From the NCBI RefSeq assembly GCF_030818775.1, contig NZ_JAUTAU010000001.1, forward strand, positions 3,786,001-3,850,000: DNA of 64,000 nucleotides, given 5' to 3'. Source of the stretch: Bacillus sp. SORGH_AS_0510. Lineage in GTDB: Bacteria > Bacillota > Bacilli > Bacillales > Cytobacillaceae. The notes beneath the pieces were generated by a model. That model had not been told where the DNA came from, ran no database searches, and was given only the letters and a program-made list of their open reading frames with translations. The stretch's first letter is position 1. The number at the start of each line of letters is the position of its first letter. This document shows positions 42,245 through 52,608 of this stretch, in pieces. Made by a program: the position numbers and the translations under genes.

Positions 42245-44104
42245 TTAACATATCTCACAGAATTCTAGTTCCCTTTTCAACTCATCCACATATTCCTTTG
42301 TTCCAGTGACAATTAAGCGATCATGCATCTGTAACTCCGTGTCGCCGTGCGGAACGATAGAATCTTTCCCTCTAAAAATCCGGACAAATATAATATCTCC
42401 AGTAAAAGGGAATCTCCTGAGATGCATACCATCGAACTGAGCATTCATCATCACAATTTCATATAATCCTGCCTCTTGATTCGTTAGAATGTTTATTAAA
42501 GTTGGCGACTCAATCATAGCTCGTAGTAAAGCTTTTGACGACATAAAGGCAGAGAATACCTCAACAGCATGTTCTCTTAAGTTTTGCTCTAAATCAGGGC
42601 TTTCGATTCGAGCAATAACCCTAGGAACACCCTTCTCTTTAGCAGCAATAGATAGAGTAGAATTAAGTTCCTCATCTCCTGTTGAAACCACAACAATTTC
42701 GGATTGAAAAACGTTTGTTTTCTCAATCGTCTCAATTGAATAATCGGTGAGTTCCACAATTTCAAACAGTGAATCCGCAATTTGCTTATCAGATTTCTCC
42801 ATTTTAGTATGATATAGCACAGGATCATATAATCCTGACTTTAATTCCCTTGATACCGGCAATGTAACCTGATTCGCCCCTAAGAAAGATACACTAACTT
42901 TCTTCCCACCTGCGACTTCTTTAGGGAACAGCTTTTTAAAAACAATCGGTGTAAATATTGACGTAATTACAGCAACTAGAATGAATGTCCCCTTCATCTG
43001 CTCTGTAATAACTTCAATTCTCTCCCCAATCGTTGCAGCAGCAATAACCAGTGATAGGGTTGACGTAAGTAAAAAACCAGAGGAGATGACTGTCTTCAAG
43101 TCATACCAAATCTTAAGTAGATATACTGGAACAAGCTTCGATAACAAGAGGCCAATCAGAAGAAGTGGAATTAATAATAAGAGCTTTTTTTCACTAAACA
43201 GGGACCATACATCTAAATTGACACCTACCATAACAAAAAAGATGGGAATCAAAAAGCCATAGCCAAAGGAATCCAGTTTATGTACTAAATCCTGATTAGG
43301 AGATAATAACGAAACAAGAACACCTGCAAGGAAAGCACCAAGAATATTTTCTGCCCCAACGGTTTCTGATAATCCTACTAACACAATGATGAGTGTAAAG
43401 ACTGCTCTTGTACCGATTTGAACGGTACCTGTTGAAAGGTTTTCAATAATTGACCTGTTTTTAAATCGTTTCCCAACAAAATATAAAAGGACCCCCGCAG
43501 CAAATAGTATTAGTAAAAGCCAGGTGTTCCCATGTCCAGCTTCATAAAGTGAAACAAAAACAGCCAGCAAAATCATGGTCGCGAGGTCTGCAATCACGGC
43601 AATTAATAAAATTATTTGACCGATGACTGTTTTCATTAAATGGGCTTCTTTAAGGGTGGGAACCACCACACCTAAAGAAATAGTCGAAATAATTAGGGTC
43701 ATTAAGAAGGCATTGTCAATAAAGCCCATCATAACAAATAAATAAGATAACCCAAGTGAAAAAATGAAAATACCTGCGAAAATGACTGAGGCAACTATGA
43801 AGGTATTAGGTTCTCTTTTTCCATTTGGCAGTTGGTCACGTTTTTTACTTCCCGAAAAAGAAGAAAAATCGATCTCAAGACCACTTAAAAACATAAGAAA
43901 AATAAATCCGAGAGTAGACAGTGTTGAAAGCCACATGTCCTCATGTACGACATTAAAACCGCTTTTTCCAATAATCAATCCTACAATAATCTCAGCTACG
44001 ACAACTGGTATGAAATTCATTTTAAAGCGATGCAGGAAAATCGGCGTTAAAAATGCCATGGTTACAACAATAAGCAAAGAAATAACGGAAACATGCTGTT
44101 CCAT
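42245..44104 (-). CDS. yjbQ: Kef/CPA2-type cation:proton antiporter YjbQ
   Basis: Seen: 619 aa; about 13 hydrophobic segments in residues 5-400 of the monovalent cation:proton antiporter-2 family, then a TrkA-N-like Rossmann region (about 430-530) and a TrkA-C domain at the C-terminus (FPFTGDIIFVRIFRGKDSIVPHGDTELQ). Normal length. Monocistronic; divergent from prpE. Ion specificity (K+ or Na+) not readable. Confidence 0.88.
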   Translation of the reverse strand: MEQHVSVISLLIVVTMAFLTPIFLHRFKMNFIPVVVAEIIVGLIIGKSGFNVVHEDMWLSTLSTLGFIFLMFLSGLEIDFSSFSGSKKRDQLPNGKREPNTFIVASVIFAGIFIFSLGLSYLFVMMGFIDNAFLMTLIISTISLGVVVPTLKEAHLMKTVIGQIILLIAVIADLATMILLAVFVSLYEAGHGNTWLLLILFAAGVLLYFVGKRFKNRSIIENLSTGTVQIGTRAVFTLIIVLVGLSETVGAENILGAFLAGVLVSLLSPNQDLVHKLDSFGYGFLIPIFFVMVGVNLDVWSLFSEKKLLLLIPLLLIGLLLSKLVPVYLLKIWYDLKTVISSGFLLTSTLSLVIAAATIGERIEVITEQMKGTFILVAVITSIFTPIVFKKLFPKEVAGGKKVSVSFLGANQVTLPVSRELKSGLYDPVLYHTKMEKSDKQIADSLFEIVELTDYSIETIEKTNVFQSEIVVVSTGDEELNSTLSIAAKEKGVPRVIARIESPDLEQNLREHAVEVFSAFMSSKALLRAMIESPTLINILTNQEAGLYEIVMMNAQFDGMHLRRFPFTGDIIFVRIFRGKDSIVPHGDTELQMHDRLIVTGTKEYVDELKRELEFCEIC

Positions 44105-44201
44105 TTTTTGTTCCTCCTCTCGAATCCTTCTTAGTATGAGGATTCTTTTTTATAAAAATAGATTTTTTCACAAAAAATAAGTGCCAAAGGGGGAATTTAT
44201 A

Positions 44202-44942
44202 ATGAAAATTGATATCATCGGAGATATTCATGGATGTTTGCATGAATTTAAGAATCTTACCCTTGAGCTTGGGTACAACTGGGATAGTGGAGTTCCTATC
44301 CATCCACAAGGCAGGATTCTTGGTTTCGTAGGTGACTTAACCGACCGCGGACCGGAATCCCTTCAAGTAATAGATATTGTTTGGAAGCTCGTCATAAAGA
44401 AAAAAAAAGCATTTTATACGCCCGGAAACCATTGCAATAAATTGTACCGATTTTTTCTTGGTAATAAAGTACAGGTTACACACGGTCTCGAAACCACTGT
44501 TGCAGAATATGAATCATTATATAAAAAAGAGCAAGAGTCCATGCGTAAAAAGTTTATCGAATTGTACGAAAAAGCTCCTCTTTATTTAGTATTAGACAAA
44601 CAAAAGCTTGTTATCGCACATGCAGGAATTAAACAGGAATTTATCGGACAAACCCATTCAAACGTGAAAACATTCGTCCTTTATGGTGATATTACGGGTG
44701 AAAAGCATCCTGATGGCTCCCCAGTTAGAAGGGATTGGGCGAAAAAGTATCATGGCGATGCTTGTATTGTTTACGGACATACGCCGGTTAAAGAGCCGCG
44801 TATTATCAACAATACATATAACATTGATACCGGGGCGGTATTTGGCGGAAAACTAACTGGACTAAGGTACCCTGAAATGGAACTCGTTTCTGTTCCTTCT
44901 ACTATGCCATATATCGAGGAAAAGTTTAAACAATTTGATTAG
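44202..44942 (+). CDS. prpE: Serine/threonine protein phosphatase / Ap4A hydrolase PrpE
   Basis: Seen: 246 aa from ATG 44202 (AAAGGGGG 7 bases upstream; the frame extends 7 codons further without a better site). Metallophosphatase signature GDIHG at 7-11, VGDLTDRGP at 43-51, PGNH at 75-78, later VYGHTPV. Known: PrpE (YjbP) cleaves diadenosine tetraphosphate and can remove phosphate from protein in Bacillus; reported to influence spore germination. Confidence 0.9.
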   Translation: MKIDIIGDIHGCLHEFKNLTLELGYNWDSGVPIHPQGRILGFVGDLTDRGPESLQVIDIVWKLVIKKKKAFYTPGNHCNKLYRFFLGNKVQVTHGLETTVAEYESLYKKEQESMRKKFIELYEKAPLYLVLDKQKLVIAHAGIKQEFIGQTHSNVKTFVLYGDITGEKHPDGSPVRRDWAKKYHGDACIVYGHTPVKEPRIINNTYNIDTGAVFGGKLTGLRYPEMELVSVPSTMPYIEEKFKQFD

Positions 44943-44955
44943 AACACGGGTAAAA

Positions 44956-44985
44956 GGAGGCTGACCTCTATATGTCAGCCTCCTC
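44956..44985. terminator. Strong bidirectional terminator
   Basis: Seen: AGGAGGCTGAC-loop-GTCAGCCTCCT, an 11-bp perfect stem between prpE and the convergent yjbO; the yjbO stop codon is in the loop. Confidence 0.85.
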
Positions 44986-45870
44986 TATTATTGCACGTAA
45001 ATCCACAGGTAATGGTGCTGTAAATGACATTTCCGTTCTCAAGAAGGGATGCGTGAACGTAATTTTTTTACAATGAAGTGCTTGCCTATTAATCAGAGAA
45101 ATATCTCCACCATATAGATCATCACCTAGCAAGGGATGGCCCATAAAGGACATATGTACCCTAATTTGATGCGTCCGGCCTGTTTCTAGCTGCAATTCAA
45201 CATGTGTAAAGGTCTGATACCTTTTGATGACATGAAAATGTGTACATGCATATTGTCCGTCGTCACGAACCTCTCTTTCAATTATGCTGTCCTCTTTTCG
45301 TCCGATCGGTTGCTTAATGATTCCATCATCAGCTCCGATTAAACCACCTGCAAGAGCTTCATACGTCCGCTTCACTAACCCCTTCCGCTGCATCAAGCTA
45401 AAAAGATGATGAACATGGCGATGTTTCGCGACCAACACAATCCCAGATGTATCCCGATCTAGACGAGTCACGATATGCGATGTTGCAATAAGCCCCTTTC
45501 GCTGATAATAACCCACCAATGCATTCGCAAGGCTGCCCGAAGGATGTTCCCTAGATGGGATTGTATTCATCACTGCCGGCTTATTAACAACAAGCATGTA
45601 CTCGTCTTCGAAGAGAATGTCCAAAGGGATACATTCTACCATCATCCCTTCACTTGGACTCTCAAGTGGAAAAAGGATGCTTAAATGATCCCCTGTTATT
45701 AATTTATAGCGGACATTTACCTCTTTTCCATTGACTTTAATACTCCCACCATTAAACTTAATATCAGTTAAAGCAGTTCGTGAAATCTCTTCTTCCTTTA
45801 AAAAATCCTTAATTAGCATATCTGAATGGTGTGAATCAATTACCCATTTCAATTGAAACTGAGACCCCAT
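44968..45870 (-). CDS. yjbO: RluD-family pseudouridine synthase YjbO
   Basis: Isomerises uridine to pseudouridine in rRNA. Seen: 300 aa with N-terminal S4-like RNA-binding domain (LIKDFLKEEEISRTALTDIKFNGGSIKVNG) and RluA/RluD catalytic domain; active-site TRLDRDTSGIVL with the nucleophilic Asp at about residue 146 and GRTHQIRVH later. Follows nadF by 15 bases in the same operon. Confidence 0.9.
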   Translation of the reverse strand: MGSQFQLKWVIDSHHSDMLIKDFLKEEEISRTALTDIKFNGGSIKVNGKEVNVRYKLITGDHLSILFPLESPSEGMMVECIPLDILFEDEYMLVVNKPAVMNTIPSREHPSGSLANALVGYYQRKGLIATSHIVTRLDRDTSGIVLVAKHRHVHHLFSLMQRKGLVKRTYEALAGGLIGADDGIIKQPIGRKEDSIIEREVRDDGQYACTHFHVIKRYQTFTHVELQLETGRTHQIRVHMSFMGHPLLGDDLYGGDISLINRQALHCKKITFTHPFLRTEMSFTAPLPVDLRAIIEEADI

Positions 45871-45885
45871 GAACTTCCCTCCGGA

Positions 45886-46680
45886 TTAATCTGAAATAAA
45901 TGAGTCATGCACTCTTTTCCAGAAAGGAAACGGCCTAAACCGGGCAAAACGGATTTTTTCTTCTGGAACCCTAAATTGGATGGATTTAACATCCTTGTGT
46001 AAAAGCGTTAAGTGATCAATGGTTATTTGAAAATCTGACCGATTCACAGGTTTTAACATACATGTATGATGGGCTGGAAGAATAAGCGGAGAGCCTACCG
46101 TTCTAAAAACCTTGTTATTTATAGAAGCCATCTCTGCTACTTGAATAGCAGAAATCGATGGATGGATAATTGCCCCGCCAAGTGCTTTATTATAAGCTGT
46201 ACTACCTGATGGAGTAGAAACACATAATCCATCGCCACGGAAACGTTCAAAATGCTGCCCACGAATTTCCACGTCCATAACAAGTGTTCCTTCTACACTT
46301 TTTACTGTTGATTCGTTCAATGCTAAATATCTTGATTCTTTCCCAGCGTGTGTATAGCGAATAATGACTTCAAGGAGTGGATATTCCACTACCTGATAAG
46401 GAGTTTTGGCAATAGCGATCACAAGTTTTTCAATTTCATCAGGTATCCAATCTGCGTAAAATCCCAGGTGTCCCGTATGAATTCCGACAAATGCAGTTTT
46501 ATCGAGTCGCTTACTATAGCGATGGAAAGCATAAAGCAGCGTTCCATCCCCTCCAATAGAGACAACAATATCCGGTTGGTCTTCATCATACGTAAGATCA
46601 AAATCAAGTAAATAGGTCCTCATTTTGTGCATCAAGATATTTGATTTTTGATCTCCTTTTGATGTAATGGCAAATTTCAT
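45886..46680 (-). CDS. ppnK: NAD kinase
   Basis: Phosphorylates NAD+ to NADP+. Seen: 264 aa from ATG 46680 (AAGGAGC 8 bases upstream; longer start would add 11 residues). GGDGT motif near residue 42 and [21 protein letters not shown] typical of NAD kinases. Known: B. subtilis has two (nadF/ppnK1 near yjbM and ppnK2). Positioned in relQ-ppnK-yjbO as in B. subtilis (yjbM-yjbN-yjbO). Confidence 0.93.
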   Translation of the reverse strand: MKFAITSKGDQKSNILMHKMRTYLLDFDLTYDEDQPDIVVSIGGDGTLLYAFHRYSKRLDKTAFVGIHTGHLGFYADWIPDEIEKLVIAIAKTPYQVVEYPLLEVIIRYTHAGKESRYLALNESTVKSVEGTLVMDVEIRGQHFERFRGDGLCVSTPSGSTAYNKALGGAIIHPSISAIQVAEMASINNKVFRTVGSPLILPAHHTCMLKPVNRSDFQITIDHLTLLHKDVKSIQFRVPEEKIRFARFRPFPFWKRVHDSFISD

Positions 46681-46729
46681 ATTTGTTTGCTCCTTGTATT
46701 GAATGGATTTCAAAAGGTGGTCTAGAGGT

Positions 46730-47368
46730 TTAGCTTTTTTCTTCTTGCTTCACTTCTTTTTTCATTGTAAAAAAAGCTTGTGCTTCTTGAATTTCTCCCC
46801 GAATCAAAGACATCTCTTCATCCAATCGGAAGGCAGCCTCTGCGGCACGTTGAAGTCTCATCTTGATATCACTTGGAAAAACTCCTTTATATTTGTAGTT
46901 CAATGAATGTTCTATGGTTGCCCAGAAGTTCATTGCCAAGGTTCTAATTTGTATTTCTGCTAAGATCTTCTTTTCTCCATGAATCGTTTGCACAGGATAA
47001 CAAATCACTACATGGTAGGATCGATACCCACTAGTTTTTTTATGTGAAATATAATCCCTTTCTTCCACAATTTCAAAGTCATTCCTATTTCTCAACAAAT
47101 CGACTACTGTATGTATATCATCGACAAACTGGCACATAATCCGCATCCCAGCAATGTCCTGCATTTCCTCTTCTATTCGTTCGAGCGGAATCCCTTTTTG
47201 ATTGGCCTTATCTAATATACTCGCAATTGGTTTTACTCTTCCTGTAACAAACTCAATAGGTGAATGAGTAGAATCCAAATCGAATTGACCTCTCATTCCC
47301 TTTAATTTAATTTTCAGCTCTGCCACAGCTTGTTTATACGGGGCTAAAAATAGGTCCCAATGCTTCAT
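46730..47368 (-). CDS. yjbM: Small alarmone synthetase RelQ/SasB
   Basis: Makes (p)ppGpp from ATP and GTP/GDP without a hydrolase domain. Seen: 212 aa, RelA/SpoT nucleotidyltransferase domain: [55 protein letters not shown]. No HD domain and no TGS/ACT, as in RelQ (YjbM/SasB). Starts the relQ-ppnK-yjbO operon, with 49 bases to ppnK. Confidence 0.92.
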   Translation of the reverse strand: MKHWDLFLAPYKQAVAELKIKLKGMRGQFDLDSTHSPIEFVTGRVKPIASILDKANQKGIPLERIEEEMQDIAGMRIMCQFVDDIHTVVDLLRNRNDFEIVEERDYISHKKTSGYRSYHVVICYPVQTIHGEKKILAEIQIRTLAMNFWATIEHSLNYKYKGVFPSDIKMRLQRAAEAAFRLDEEMSLIRGEIQEAQAFFTMKKEVKQEEKS

Positions 47369-47385
47369 GATTCCACCTCAATCAA

Positions 47386-47745
47386 CTAGAATAAACTCTC
47401 TACTTTAGTAACCATTTCCGTCCCATAATTACTGTTTCCTTTAATATTATTAATGACATAATCAAATTCATCATGAAAACTACTCAATTCAATATGATCC
47501 CCATTTGAGTGAATCCATACCGGCAGGTTCTTTTCAAGTACTTCCTTTAAAGAAGGCCAGATTTGTTCTGGTAAAACAATGTATGTATAATCTTCTTGAT
47601 TCTCCATTAAATAAATAAAGGAGTACTGATCAGAGTCCACCAGAATTTGTTCACTTGGGATCAATCCATTAATTGGTTCATTTGTTTCTAATAAAAGCTT
47701 TTCTTCTGTTATGATTGCATTTAGTATAGTAATTCGTTTTTTCAT
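47386..47745 (-). CDS. yjbL: YjbL-like protein of unknown function
   Basis: Seen: 119 aa from ATG 47745 (GGAGGTCG 5-7 bases upstream). First 30 residues (KKRITILNAIITEEKLLLETNEPI), acidic surface, no membrane segment. Position between the alarmone synthetase and the divergent yjbK matches B. subtilis yjbL. Function unknown. Confidence 0.7.
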   Translation of the reverse strand: MKKRITILNAIITEEKLLLETNEPINGLIPSEQILVDSDQYSFIYLMENQEDYTYIVLPEQIWPSLKEVLEKNLPVWIHSNGDHIELSSFHDEFDYVINNIKGNSNYGTEMVTKVESLF

Positions 47746-47864
47746 TGTTCGACCTCCATCTTTCACCTTCCTATTTTAGCACAATTCATTCATTTCTCCC
47801 AAGGATTGCAGTTCAGATTAGAGATGTGTGAAAAATATGATTCATAATCGAAAGGAAATCACTT

Positions 47865-48452
47865 ATGTCACAAAATATTGAAATAGAATTTAAGAACATG
47901 CTCACTGAATGTGAATATAAAAGACTTTTAGTTGAGCTCCAAGTAGATCAAAAACAAATTTTCTCACAGGAAAATCACTACTTTGATACACCAGATTTTG
48001 CATTAAAGGAAGCTAATTCTGCTCTTAGGATCCGAAAAAAGGAACTATATTATGAGATGACTTTAAAGCAGCCAGCAACTGTTGGACTCCTAGAGACTAA
48101 CCAGATCCTAACAGAAGAGGAGGTAACCACCGCTCTTCAACACGGTAAACTCCCATCAGGAGCTATTCAACAATTAATAGAAGCTAATGGGGTACCTTTT
48201 TCGGAAATTAAATATTTCGGTTATCTTTTAACACATAGAGTAGAAATGCCCTACGAAAAAGGATTACTTGTTCTGGACCATAGCACATATCTAAACAAAG
48301 ATGATTATGAATTAGAATTTGAAGTGGTAGATTTTAATGAAGGTCAGCTTGTTTTTAAAGAATTTCTTGCTCGCTTTCAGATTCCTGAGCGCAAAACGGA
48401 AAATAAAATTCGCCGTTTTTATCAACAAAAATATAAAATGAGCGAATGGTAA
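47865..48452 (+). CDS. yjbK: CYTH-domain protein YjbK
   Basis: Seen: 195 aa; N-terminal EIEFKNMLT (ExExK-type start motif), later LRIRKKELYYEMTLKQP and LEFEVVDF, the paired acid/basic strands of CYTH tunnel enzymes. Known: CYTH proteins hydrolyse inorganic triphosphate or make cAMP; YjbK-type substrate uncertain. AAAGG precedes ATG. Divergent from yjbL. Confidence 0.88.
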   Translation: MSQNIEIEFKNMLTECEYKRLLVELQVDQKQIFSQENHYFDTPDFALKEANSALRIRKKELYYEMTLKQPATVGLLETNQILTEEEVTTALQHGKLPSGAIQQLIEANGVPFSEIKYFGYLLTHRVEMPYEKGLLVLDHSTYLNKDDYELEFEVVDFNEGQLVFKEFLARFQIPERKTENKIRRFYQQKYKMSEW

Positions 48453-48556
48453 ACATTAATATTGTGTTTAATCTCTATTTTAAAGCAATAAATTTGAGAT
48501 ATGATAACGCCATTGATAAAATTAAAAATACAAAAAGGTTAAAAGGAGTTGTCAAC

Positions 48557-48967
48557 ATGATTGAGAAAAAGCTAACACCATATGAGGCCATTGGTGAAGC
48601 TTCATTGCACCGTTTAGTCGATACATTTTATGGCCTTGTTGCACAACATCCTGATCTAGCACCAATCTTCCCAAATGAATTCACAGAAATTGCAAGAAAG
48701 CAAAAGCAATTTCTAACTCAATATTTGGGTGGGCCATCCCTGTATACGGAAGAACATGGTCATCCAATGATGCGTGCACGACATTTGCCATTTCCCGTCA
48801 CTCCAAAGCGTGCTAATGCATGGTTATCCTGTATGGCAAAAGCTATGGATGAAGTTGGGTTACAAGGTCCAATAAGAGATGATTTTTACGCTAGGCTATA
48901 TCTTACGGCTCAACATATGGTAAACACGCCAGACGGCGATGAGATTTCAGGTGAAAATCGTGAATAA
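48557..48967 (+). CDS. yjbI: Truncated (2/2) hemoglobin YjbI
   Basis: Seen: 136 aa from ATG 48557 (AAAAGGAG 8 bases upstream; the frame runs 37 codons further without a signal). Truncated hemoglobin group II-like: [45 protein letters not shown]. The proximal His is H in the RARH motif. Known: B. subtilis trHb binds O2 with high affinity; fused or linked with SpxH. It overlaps the start of spxH by 8 bases, so translation is coupled. Confidence 0.9.
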   Translation: MIEKKLTPYEAIGEASLHRLVDTFYGLVAQHPDLAPIFPNEFTEIARKQKQFLTQYLGGPSLYTEEHGHPMMRARHLPFPVTPKRANAWLSCMAKAMDEVGLQGPIRDDFYARLYLTAQHMVNTPDGDEISGENRE

Positions 48968-49829
48968 TTCAAAGTCGAACGGTCCCAAGCCGCGTTGCGG
49001 TGGAAATGAAAAAAAACCAATTGAAATCTATATGTTTATTAATCCGTTATGTCCTGAATGTTGGGCAATTGAACCTATATTAAAAAAACTAAAAATTGAG
49101 TACGGCAGCTATTTTTCAATCAAACATGTATTAAGTGGACGCCTGGTTGATTTAAATTTAAGTAAAAAGAGGAATTATGTAACCATAGCCGATTTATGGG
49201 AGAAGACTGCAAGCCGTTCTGGAATGTCATGCGATGGCAGTCTGTGGTTAGAAAATCCTGTTGAGGCACCATTTGTCGTATCCATTGCGATCAAAGCAGC
49301 AGAGTTACAGGGAAGACGTGCGGGATTACGTTTTCTCCGAAGAATACAGGAGATGTTGTTCTTAGAAAAACAAAATATTTCTAACATAGAAGTATTAAAG
49401 GATTGTGCAAGAACGTCAGGATTAGATGTTGATGAGTTTATCAATGATATTCACTCGGAGAGTGCTGCGAAAGCATTTCAATGTGATCTTAAAATCACTT
49501 CAGAAATGGATGTTACAGAAATCCCTACTTTAGTGTTTTTTAATGAAAATGCTGAGGATGAGGGTATAAAGATTGCAGGAACTTATCCATATGAGGTTTA
49601 TGTACAGATCTTAGAGGAAATGCTTGCTGAGAAGCCTGTTTCGTCCCCTCCACCTCCATTAGAAACGTTTATGAAGTTTTTTAAATTTGTGGCTTCCAAG
49701 GAAATTGCCGTTGTGTATAATATGTCTGTTTCACAAATTGAGAAGGAAATGAAAAAATTGCTTCTCAAACAAGTAGTTGAACAAATTCCTGCGAAATACG
49801 GCACGTTTTGGAGATATATTGAAGACTAA
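48960..49829 (+). CDS. spxH: ClpXP adaptor protein SpxH (YjbH)
   Basis: Thioredoxin-fold adaptor that hands Spx to ClpXP. Seen: 289 aa; DsbA-like domain with CPEC motif in [16 protein letters not shown] near residue 30, helical insert, then TEIPTLVFF with cis-Pro and a C-terminal winged-helix-like tail. AGGTG 6 bases before GTG 48960; an ATG 7 codons earlier is also possible, inside the upstream gene. Its substrate Spx is encoded 7 kb downstream in this window. Confidence 0.88.
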   Translation: MNNSKSNGPKPRCGGNEKKPIEIYMFINPLCPECWAIEPILKKLKIEYGSYFSIKHVLSGRLVDLNLSKKRNYVTIADLWEKTASRSGMSCDGSLWLENPVEAPFVVSIAIKAAELQGRRAGLRFLRRIQEMLFLEKQNISNIEVLKDCARTSGLDVDEFINDIHSESAAKAFQCDLKITSEMDVTEIPTLVFFNENAEDEGIKIAGTYPYEVYVQILEEMLAEKPVSSPPPPLETFMKFFKFVASKEIAVVYNMSVSQIEKEMKKLLLKQVVEQIPAKYGTFWRYIED

Positions 49830-49869
49830 TACAGGTCCAGGTTCAATTGAGCCAGTACCTGTATTTTTT
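49830..49869 (+). terminator. Terminator after spxH
   Basis: Seen: ACAGGT ... ACCTGT outer arms with an inner GGTTC/GAGCC-like pairing, followed by ATTTTTTATT. Confidence 0.8.
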
Positions 49870-49874
49870 ATTCA

Positions 49875-49918
49875 GCTCTGTTAAAGTTGCCTGTTGAGTT
49901 CCGTTCCTTTTCACAGCC
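49875..49918. repeat. Relic of the dispersed TIR repeat
   Basis: Seen: GCTCTGTTAAAGTTGCCTGTTGAGTTCCG matches, in parts, the 3' end of copy 1 read on the other strand (GCTCTGTTAA, TTGCC, GTTGA...TTCCG), and the stretch ends TCACAGCC like the other terminus. It looks like an internally deleted copy. The spxH-to-50198 gap otherwise holds two hairpins and no gene. Confidence 0.5.
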
Positions 49919-49950
49919 TTTAATTTGTTTTTACTAATAAAATAATAAAA

Positions 49951-49984
49951 AATACCTTGCGGCTATTAACCGCAAGGTATTTTC
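49951..49984. terminator. Perfect palindromic hairpin
   Basis: Seen: AATACCTTGCGG pairs exactly with CCGCAAGGTATT across CTATTAA; A/T-rich both sides, so a bidirectional terminator candidate with no adjacent gene lacking one. Confidence 0.6.
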
Positions 49985-50197
49985 CTATAATACGAACAAA
50001 GGGGATGGGAGAAATTTTTCACGGTCAAACAAAGGGGTATATGTTTGTAGTGATCAACTTCACGCATTAAATATACCATGTGGGTAAAGTGAGTGACAAT
50101 AAGTTTGTGTGTTATTTCACATAATTGTCAATAAATCATAATTCCAAGTAATGGACAATAGAAATATATTAAGAAACGATAAAGGTGGGCAAATTCT

Positions 50198-50371
50198 ATG
50201 TCTAAATTACCTGTTATTGCTATGATCCTTTTTGTCTTTGTTGCCTTTTTCCTCCATTTGTTAGCATTAATGAAAATATTCCCACTCCTTATTAGTACGC
50301 CAATTTTATTCCTCGCATTATTAATTATCGTTCACAACATTAACAACCGTAAACGCTTCAGGGGATTTTAA
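50198..50371 (+). CDS. Small membrane protein (57 aa)
   Basis: Seen: ATG 50198 to TAA 50371, 57 aa with two hydrophobic helices (about 5-27 and 29-47) and a basic tail NNRKRFRGF. AAAGGTGG is 7-9 bases before the ATG and a terminator follows directly. Too short for the usual length cut-off. No family recognised. Confidence 0.7.
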   Translation: MSKLPVIAMILFVFVAFFLHLLALMKIFPLLISTPILFLALLIIVHNINNRKRFRGF

Positions 50372-50407
50372 AAAGGATGCTGCTTTCAAGCAACATCCTT
50401 TCTTTTT
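50372..50407 (+). terminator. Terminator after small membrane protein
   Basis: Seen: AAAGGATG(c)TGC...(GCAA)CATCCTTT followed by CTTTTT. Confidence 0.85.
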
Positions 50408-50411
50408 ACTA

Positions 50412-50656
50412 GCCTATGTTAAACATGTCTGTTGATTTCCGCTCCAGGCACGAGCGGTTCGTGGGTGTTTCGGCGAGCCTCCTCGGAGAAACGCGCGCCT
50501 GCGGGGTCTCCCCTGAACCATACTCCCACAGGACATTGAATAAGCTTCATCGAGTTAACACCGCACGAAGGAAATGCGTTAGCATTTTCGAGGATCTTCG
50601 TGCCTTCCGCTCCAATCAACAGGTTATATAAACCAACCATATTCCTTAACACAGCC
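50412..50656. repeat. Dispersed TIR-bearing repeat, copy 2 (245 bp)
   Basis: Seen: ends GCCTATGTTAA and TTAACACAGCC, inverted repeats of each other with one or two changes. The centre equals copy 1 (32765-32945) in reverse orientation; an extra piece (CCTCGAAAATGCTAACGCAT on the - strand and neighbours) is present only here. No protein coding signal; reading frames through it are repeat-derived. Confidence 0.85.
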
Positions 50657-50661
50657 TTTTA

Positions 50662-52479
50662 CTATGATAATAATTTCTCTAATTCATTTAGTTTTTCTTC
50701 GAATACTTTGCATGCATTCTTAATAGGGTCTGCACTTGTCATATCGACTCCCGCTTTCTTTAACACCTCAATTGGATAGTCTGAGCTTCCCGCACTTAGG
50801 AAATCGATATAACGCTTAACAGCTGGCTCCCCTTCTTCTAAGATCTGCTTACTTAGGGCAGTTGCAGCACTGAAACCTGTTGCATATTGATACACATAAT
50901 AATTGTAGTAGAAATGAGGGATTCTCGCCCACTCTAAACCAATTTCTTCATCAATAATGATATCTTCTTCACCAAAATACTTTTTGTTCAGAGCAAAATA
51001 GCTTTCTGTTAAAGCGTCCGCTGTTAATGCTTCATTATTCTGTGCCTTCTGATGAATCAAATGCTCAAATTCAGCAAACATGGTTTGACGGAATACTGTC
51101 CCCCTGAAACCTTCTAAATAATGATTAAGAAGATAAATTCGCTTCTGCTCATCATCAATAGTCTTTAGTAAATAATCATTTAGCAAGGCTTCATTACATG
51201 TAGAAGCAACTTCAGCAACAAAAATAGAGTAGTTTCCGTACGGATAAGGCTGTGATTTTCTTGTATAATAGCTGTGTACAGAATGACCAAATTCATGTGC
51301 GAGAGTGAATAGGTTGTTTACGTTGTCCTGCCAGTTCATTAAAATATATGGATGTGTTCCGTAAGCACCCGACGAATACGCACCACTTCGTTTCCCCTTA
51401 TTCTCATGAACATCAACCCAGCGGCTTTCGAAGCCTGACTTCAGTATTTCTCCATACTCCTGACCTAACGGAGATAGTCCATTTAGAATTAAATCCTTTG
51501 CTTCCTCATACTTAATCTCCATTTTTACATCTTTCACAAGTGGTGTATATAGGTCATACATATGCAGTTCATTAAGACCCAAAACCCTTTTTCTAAGTTT
51601 CACATATCGGTGTAAAAGGTGTAGATTCTCATTAATGGTATTAACCAGATTATCATACACACTTTCAGGGATATTATTAGCCGCTAGTGCAGCATGTCTT
51701 GCCGAATCATACTTTCTAATCCGTGCATTAAAATTATCCTTTTTCACATTCCCACTTAATGTGCTGGAAAATGTATTTTTAAAGCTTCCATAAGTTTTAT
51801 AAACGGCTTTAAATGCATCACGCCGTACGCGTTGGTCTTCGCTTTCTAAGAAACGTATATAACGGCCATGGGTAATTTCTACCTCTTCCCCACTCTCATC
51901 TTTAATAGAAGGGAATTCTATGTCTGCATTATTAAGCATTCCAAATGTATTACTAGATGCATTCATTACTTCGCTAGCTTCTGCTAGTAACGCTTCCTGC
52001 TCAGCTGATAATACATGTGGGCGCTGCAAGTTAATCTCAGCAATCGCATGTTCATAAAGCTTAAGCTCCGGTTTTTCCTGCAAAAAGTTAGCTACCTTCT
52101 CTTCCTCAATAGATAGAATTTCAGGAACAATAAATGCAAGCTGACTTCCTGCTTGAGAATAAAGATTTTTCATACGGTCATCCAAACCTTGGTAAAAAGA
52201 ATTCGTTGTATCTTGATCATAGCGCATATGTGAATATGTATAAAGCTTTCCAATCCGTTCTAGCAGCTTATCCTGGAATTGTAAAGCATTATATAGTGTA
52301 TCAGCACTTTCACCTAATTTTCCTTCGTATTCCTTAATTCCAGAAATTTGATTCTTCACGTCCTGAAACTCTTTTTCCCACTCCTGATCGCTTGTAAAAA
52401 TATCTTCTAATTTCCAAGTATCCTCTACAGGTATTTCACTTCTAGTTGGTAGTGACTTTACTGCAGTTTCATTTGACAT
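50662..52479 (-). CDS. pepF: Oligoendopeptidase F
   Basis: Cytoplasmic M3 zinc metallopeptidase that cuts 7-17-residue peptides. Seen: 605 aa from ATG 52479 (AGGAAGG 4 bases upstream), zinc motif HEFGH (TLAHEFGHSVHSYY, about residue 390), and M3 features such as NKGKRSGAYSSGAYGTHPYILMNW. Usual length. Between spxH and coiA as in B. subtilis. Confidence 0.93.
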   Translation of the reverse strand: MSNETAVKSLPTRSEIPVEDTWKLEDIFTSDQEWEKEFQDVKNQISGIKEYEGKLGESADTLYNALQFQDKLLERIGKLYTYSHMRYDQDTTNSFYQGLDDRMKNLYSQAGSQLAFIVPEILSIEEEKVANFLQEKPELKLYEHAIAEINLQRPHVLSAEQEALLAEASEVMNASSNTFGMLNNADIEFPSIKDESGEEVEITHGRYIRFLESEDQRVRRDAFKAVYKTYGSFKNTFSSTLSGNVKKDNFNARIRKYDSARHAALAANNIPESVYDNLVNTINENLHLLHRYVKLRKRVLGLNELHMYDLYTPLVKDVKMEIKYEEAKDLILNGLSPLGQEYGEILKSGFESRWVDVHENKGKRSGAYSSGAYGTHPYILMNWQDNVNNLFTLAHEFGHSVHSYYTRKSQPYPYGNYSIFVAEVASTCNEALLNDYLLKTIDDEQKRIYLLNHYLEGFRGTVFRQTMFAEFEHLIHQKAQNNEALTADALTESYFALNKKYFGEEDIIIDEEIGLEWARIPHFYYNYYVYQYATGFSAATALSKQILEEGEPAVKRYIDFLSAGSSDYPIEVLKKAGVDMTSADPIKNACKVFEEKLNELEKLLS

Positions 52480-52608
52480 TTTTCCTTCCTCCATTCAAAT
52501 GTAGAATTGCGATAAGATTCACTCTTTATTAATATTCTCCTAATCCTTTTAATTTCCTTTCTATTCGTAAGAAAAGAAGAATTACACTCACTATATTATG
52601 CCCATCTA

